Origin: Sycon ciliatum
Lineage: Eukaryota > Porifera > Calcarea > Leucosolenida > Sycettidae
Length of the DNA stretch: 64,000 bases
Assembly (NCBI RefSeq): GCF_964019385.1
Contig: NC_088645.1
Span: forward strand, 36,070,303-36,134,302
Direction of reading: 5' to 3'
Positions within the stretch are counted from its first letter, which is position 1, and each line of letters begins with the position of its first letter. The notes beneath the pieces were generated by a model. That model had not been told where the DNA came from, did not search any database, and saw nothing but the letters and a program-made list of their open reading frames with translations. The position numbers and the translations under genes were made by a program. Positions 61,633-64,000 of the stretch are shown here, piece by piece.

Positions 61633-63088
61633 ACTGAAGTAAAAGAGAGAATGAGAGCTTCTTTTATAGGGTGCTTCAGAGATATATGAGCCAGAGCACG
61701 CTAAAATATGACCACAGACCAAAAATTCGATTTTCAGTTTTTTGTTTAAAAATGATCTAACACACCTAATGTTCACTGTCGGAAAGTTTTGGATTGATCG
61801 GACATGTCTAAGTGTTGCTACAATGGTATTTTATGCAGCACTGTTGAAATGGCGAAAGTCTATGTACAGCAGTGGGATTGTCATATTTGCACACAATTGA
61901 TATGCCCCTTGGTTCATCCTTTCCGGGTCCATTCCTCCGTCCAGGGTCTTATAGCATGAGCTGACAGGTACTCAGCCACATCCAAATTGTCTATAGGCAG
62001 CCGAGCTGGGTGTCTGAAATACCTCCTGTTTGCAGCACCACTGGAGAACCGCCAGCGAAAACACGGTCAACATCTGTAGCTGGAAGAAGTTGGCACTCCA
62101 CGTCCTCTCCATCACACTCCACCTGTACTTTCAGATATACAGTATACACTGCTGCACGCAGTCTTCCAGTTCCTCAACATACTAGACGTCGCACTCATAT
62201 TCTCCACACCAAAGCCCACCTGCACACGGTTTTCTCCGCTCGCCAGAGAGTACTGCTTTCGCTGCATACTGCTCATGCTAGCGATGTTCCGCATAAGGGT
62301 ACTCAAATTATCGACTTGAGCAAGTTGAGGGAGCAGCAGAGTCCATTGATTGTTTTTGCTCTTGCAACCAATACTGGCATTGTCCCGGATATGTGCAGCG
62401 GTGTCCGTTCTGGCCAAATCATCGGCCGACTCACCTCCCAAGTCAGTGTCGATGCCAATCGTTTGCCAGGTTGTCATCAAAGTAGAATTCCTCGTCACTG
62501 CAGATCGTGGGACTACCAGCATCAATTATTTTTACGCTCGATGAAAGTGTCGCCCTCAAATGACTCGTCGCTGTAGCCATCATCGTCTTCCTTCTGTTTC
62601 CGACCCGAATCCTCAAAATATTTTATCCTGCGCATGGAGTGCGATCATGTCGTCTTCTTCCGCTCCGCAGTACATTACTACTACTAGGCTCTTCTGTCAA
62701 TACATCGAAATCGATCAGTTTTAGGCGACTCAGCGCAACATGGAATACAAACTCAAACAAATAAACTTACTTGCAACGAAGAATTGCATCCGGAACAGTC
62801 CAGTCGACCGAGGAGAACAACAACAGCGACTCGCGTTGCACTGCACTTCGTATTTTTTGCCGCGGAATTCAAATCGCGATTTTCTCGACTTTTGCAAAAA
62901 AAGCTGTGGTCATGTTTTAGCGCGCTCGGGCTCATATGGCGTGATCATTGCGAGGTAATTCCAGGAAATAGCAGAACAAGTCAAACCGGAATGTGCGCAG
63001 CCAGTCAGCAGAAATGCAGAATATACGTACGGTGATCATTCGAGAAGAAAGAGAAAGAAAGACATCGGGAGAAGAAAGACCAAATTGG
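61633..63088. other. no gene called
   Basis: Open frames exist on both strands at 62010-62576. On the minus strand a short acidic frame (MRRIKYFEDSGRKQKED, then DESFEGD) starts at about 62636, but no family or convincing splice pair supports it. It may be exonic; I could not decide. Confidence 0.25.
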
Positions 63089-63170
63089 GACGTGGGGAGC
63101 CCGCTCACCCACGTCAGAGTACAATGTGAGTATATGAGGGTCACGTTGGGGAGCCCGCTCACCCAACGTG
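63089..63170. repeat. two adjacent hairpins with the same loop
   Basis: Stem GACGTGGG/CCCACGTC (63089-63096 with 63108-63115) and stem CACGTTGGG/CCCAACGTG (63142-63150 with 63162-63170) each close the identical 11-base loop GAGCCCGCTCA. The stems differ but remain perfectly paired. Confidence 0.85.
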
Positions 63171-63494
63171 CCATAGTTCAGCGGCTTCTTATGGTAAGAT
63201 CTGCTGCATTCTTGGTCTTGCTTGCGTGATACTCTGACCTCTCGTGCAGTCACTGCGGTGACGGTTTTGGTTCTTGCACACATCTCCTGTCTTGCACTTA
63301 GCTCTTGTTATACAATGTCATATTAGTCTTGGCTCTTTGCACGAAGCGCCGAGGCATCGTGGAAACCTGTAGAACGGCATAGTGACGTGGTTTTGCACAA
63401 AGCCTGGAGTCACATTTCCAGGAAGTGAAGCACTTCCAGGAAACGTACAACGCGAGAACCTACCTGACCAGGTTCCGGCCTTGGATCACATGAT

Positions 63495-63519
63495 GTGACA
63501 TGCCAAGAAGGCATGTCAC
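63495..63519. repeat. perfect 10-bp hairpin
   Basis: GTGACATGCC, loop AAGAA, GGCATGTCAC. No U run follows, so it is not a classic Pol III terminator. Confidence 0.7.
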
Positions 63520-64000
63520 CTACATGGGAAAGCGCGTGTCGCTCAACCTACATGCTAAGCACGTGGGACAAGACACTGGCCAAACCACGTTGTACTAAAG
63601 CTAAAAGGGCGTGACAGCTCAGCACAGAGCTGCTCACTATGTAGATCCTGCTGTCACAGGACTATCAGGCAGCAGTTGTCTTATTCTGGGACGTGACATC
63701 TTCGCTTGGCCAACGACTAGGGCACTGAACGCTTCAGGGGTCGCCCTCGGACGACTTTGGTAACGGTCTTGCAGACGGAACCGTTATCATCGCATGGACT
63801 TACCCTCAGATGTTGACGCAGTCCGCACAATGGCAGCGGACCGACAGGCATGGCGTGGAGCCCGCCACACCTAACAGGACTGATTCTCGTGATCCACGTG
63901 ATTCCGCCAGACATGTTGTATGCATATTCTATTTTATTTTATACTTTGGATGAAGTTTTCCAGTAGTCATATTGGTATTGTTGCTAACGGCTTTTGTTGA
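63520..64000. other. no gene recognised
   Basis: A donor-like GTAAGTCC lies on the minus strand near 63800, but the frames upstream of it show no known domain. Confidence 0.3.

Noticed and set aside
62010-62576. 188-codon gene on the plus strand
   Set aside because: Low-complexity composition, no domain, and an equally long frame on the other strand.
63717-63914. Further upstream exon of the sushi gene (donor GTAAGTCC near 63800)
   Set aside because: None of the three frames before the donor shows the CCP cysteine/Trp pattern.

Overview
The window reads as nuclear DNA of an invertebrate metazoan. Its genes have introns with GT-AG boundaries, sushi (CCP) exons are in phase 1-1, and it carries metazoan-style retroelements: Ty3/Gypsy, DIRS-like, Penelope-like with GIY-YIG, REL-endonuclease LINEs and tRNA-derived SINEs. 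MITEs are very dense and (AAT)n tracts sit at many retroelement tails. The repertoire resembles sponge or cnidarian genomes, but the sequence alone does not fix the phylum. Nothing looks prokaryotic.

One host gene is well supported, on the minus strand. Three exons (57374-57535, 28500-28664, 27116-27280) each encode one sushi/CCP module. A terminal exon (25239-25738) encodes a transmembrane helix and an acidic cytoplasmic tail. All the junctions are phase 1, so the exons can be spliced in any number. The gene would span at least 32 kb and its 5' end was not found. Two of the sushi exons lie in a roughly 1-kb tandem duplication whose second copy was later opened by nested insertions.

Layout. 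1-4.4 kb: Penelope-like tail, SINE, a 2.2-kb long-inverted-repeat element and a 184-bp tandem array. 4.6-8.0 kb: LINE with Cys-rich finger, reverse transcriptase and R2-type finger/endonuclease. 9-12.2 kb: GIY-YIG scrap and a DIRS-like fossil split by a hAT MITE. 12.8-15.6 kb: candidate Mutator-like and exonuclease-like exons. 16.5-24.6 kb: a deep nest of MITEs (hAT, Harbinger-like, pogo-like, foldback) with a TRIM-like LTR element. 25.2-28.7 kb: 3' part of the sushi gene. 28.8-34.6 kb: a chromovirus inside a MITE inside a MITE. 35.8-37.8 kb: Penelope-like element with AT-hooks. 38.9-45.4 kb: a second Gypsy element that looks whole and very young. 45.4-49.9 kb: Penelope fragments in inverted pairs, SINEs and a truncated LINE. 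51-57.3 kb: SINEs, LINE fragment and MITEs, one with a 27-copy 17-bp satellite grown inside it. 57.4-64 kb: sushi exon, more MITEs, a LINE tail and unassigned DNA.

The most interesting results are a MITE family ending in CAAGAGT with 7-bp target-site duplications, including a 34-bp copy that is little more than its two ends; the dated nest in the sushi gene; the repeated head-to-head pairing of Penelope 3' ends; and a Penelope endonuclease domain carrying an AT-hook insert. I found no RNA gene I would call functional. The tRNA-like sequences are SINE heads.
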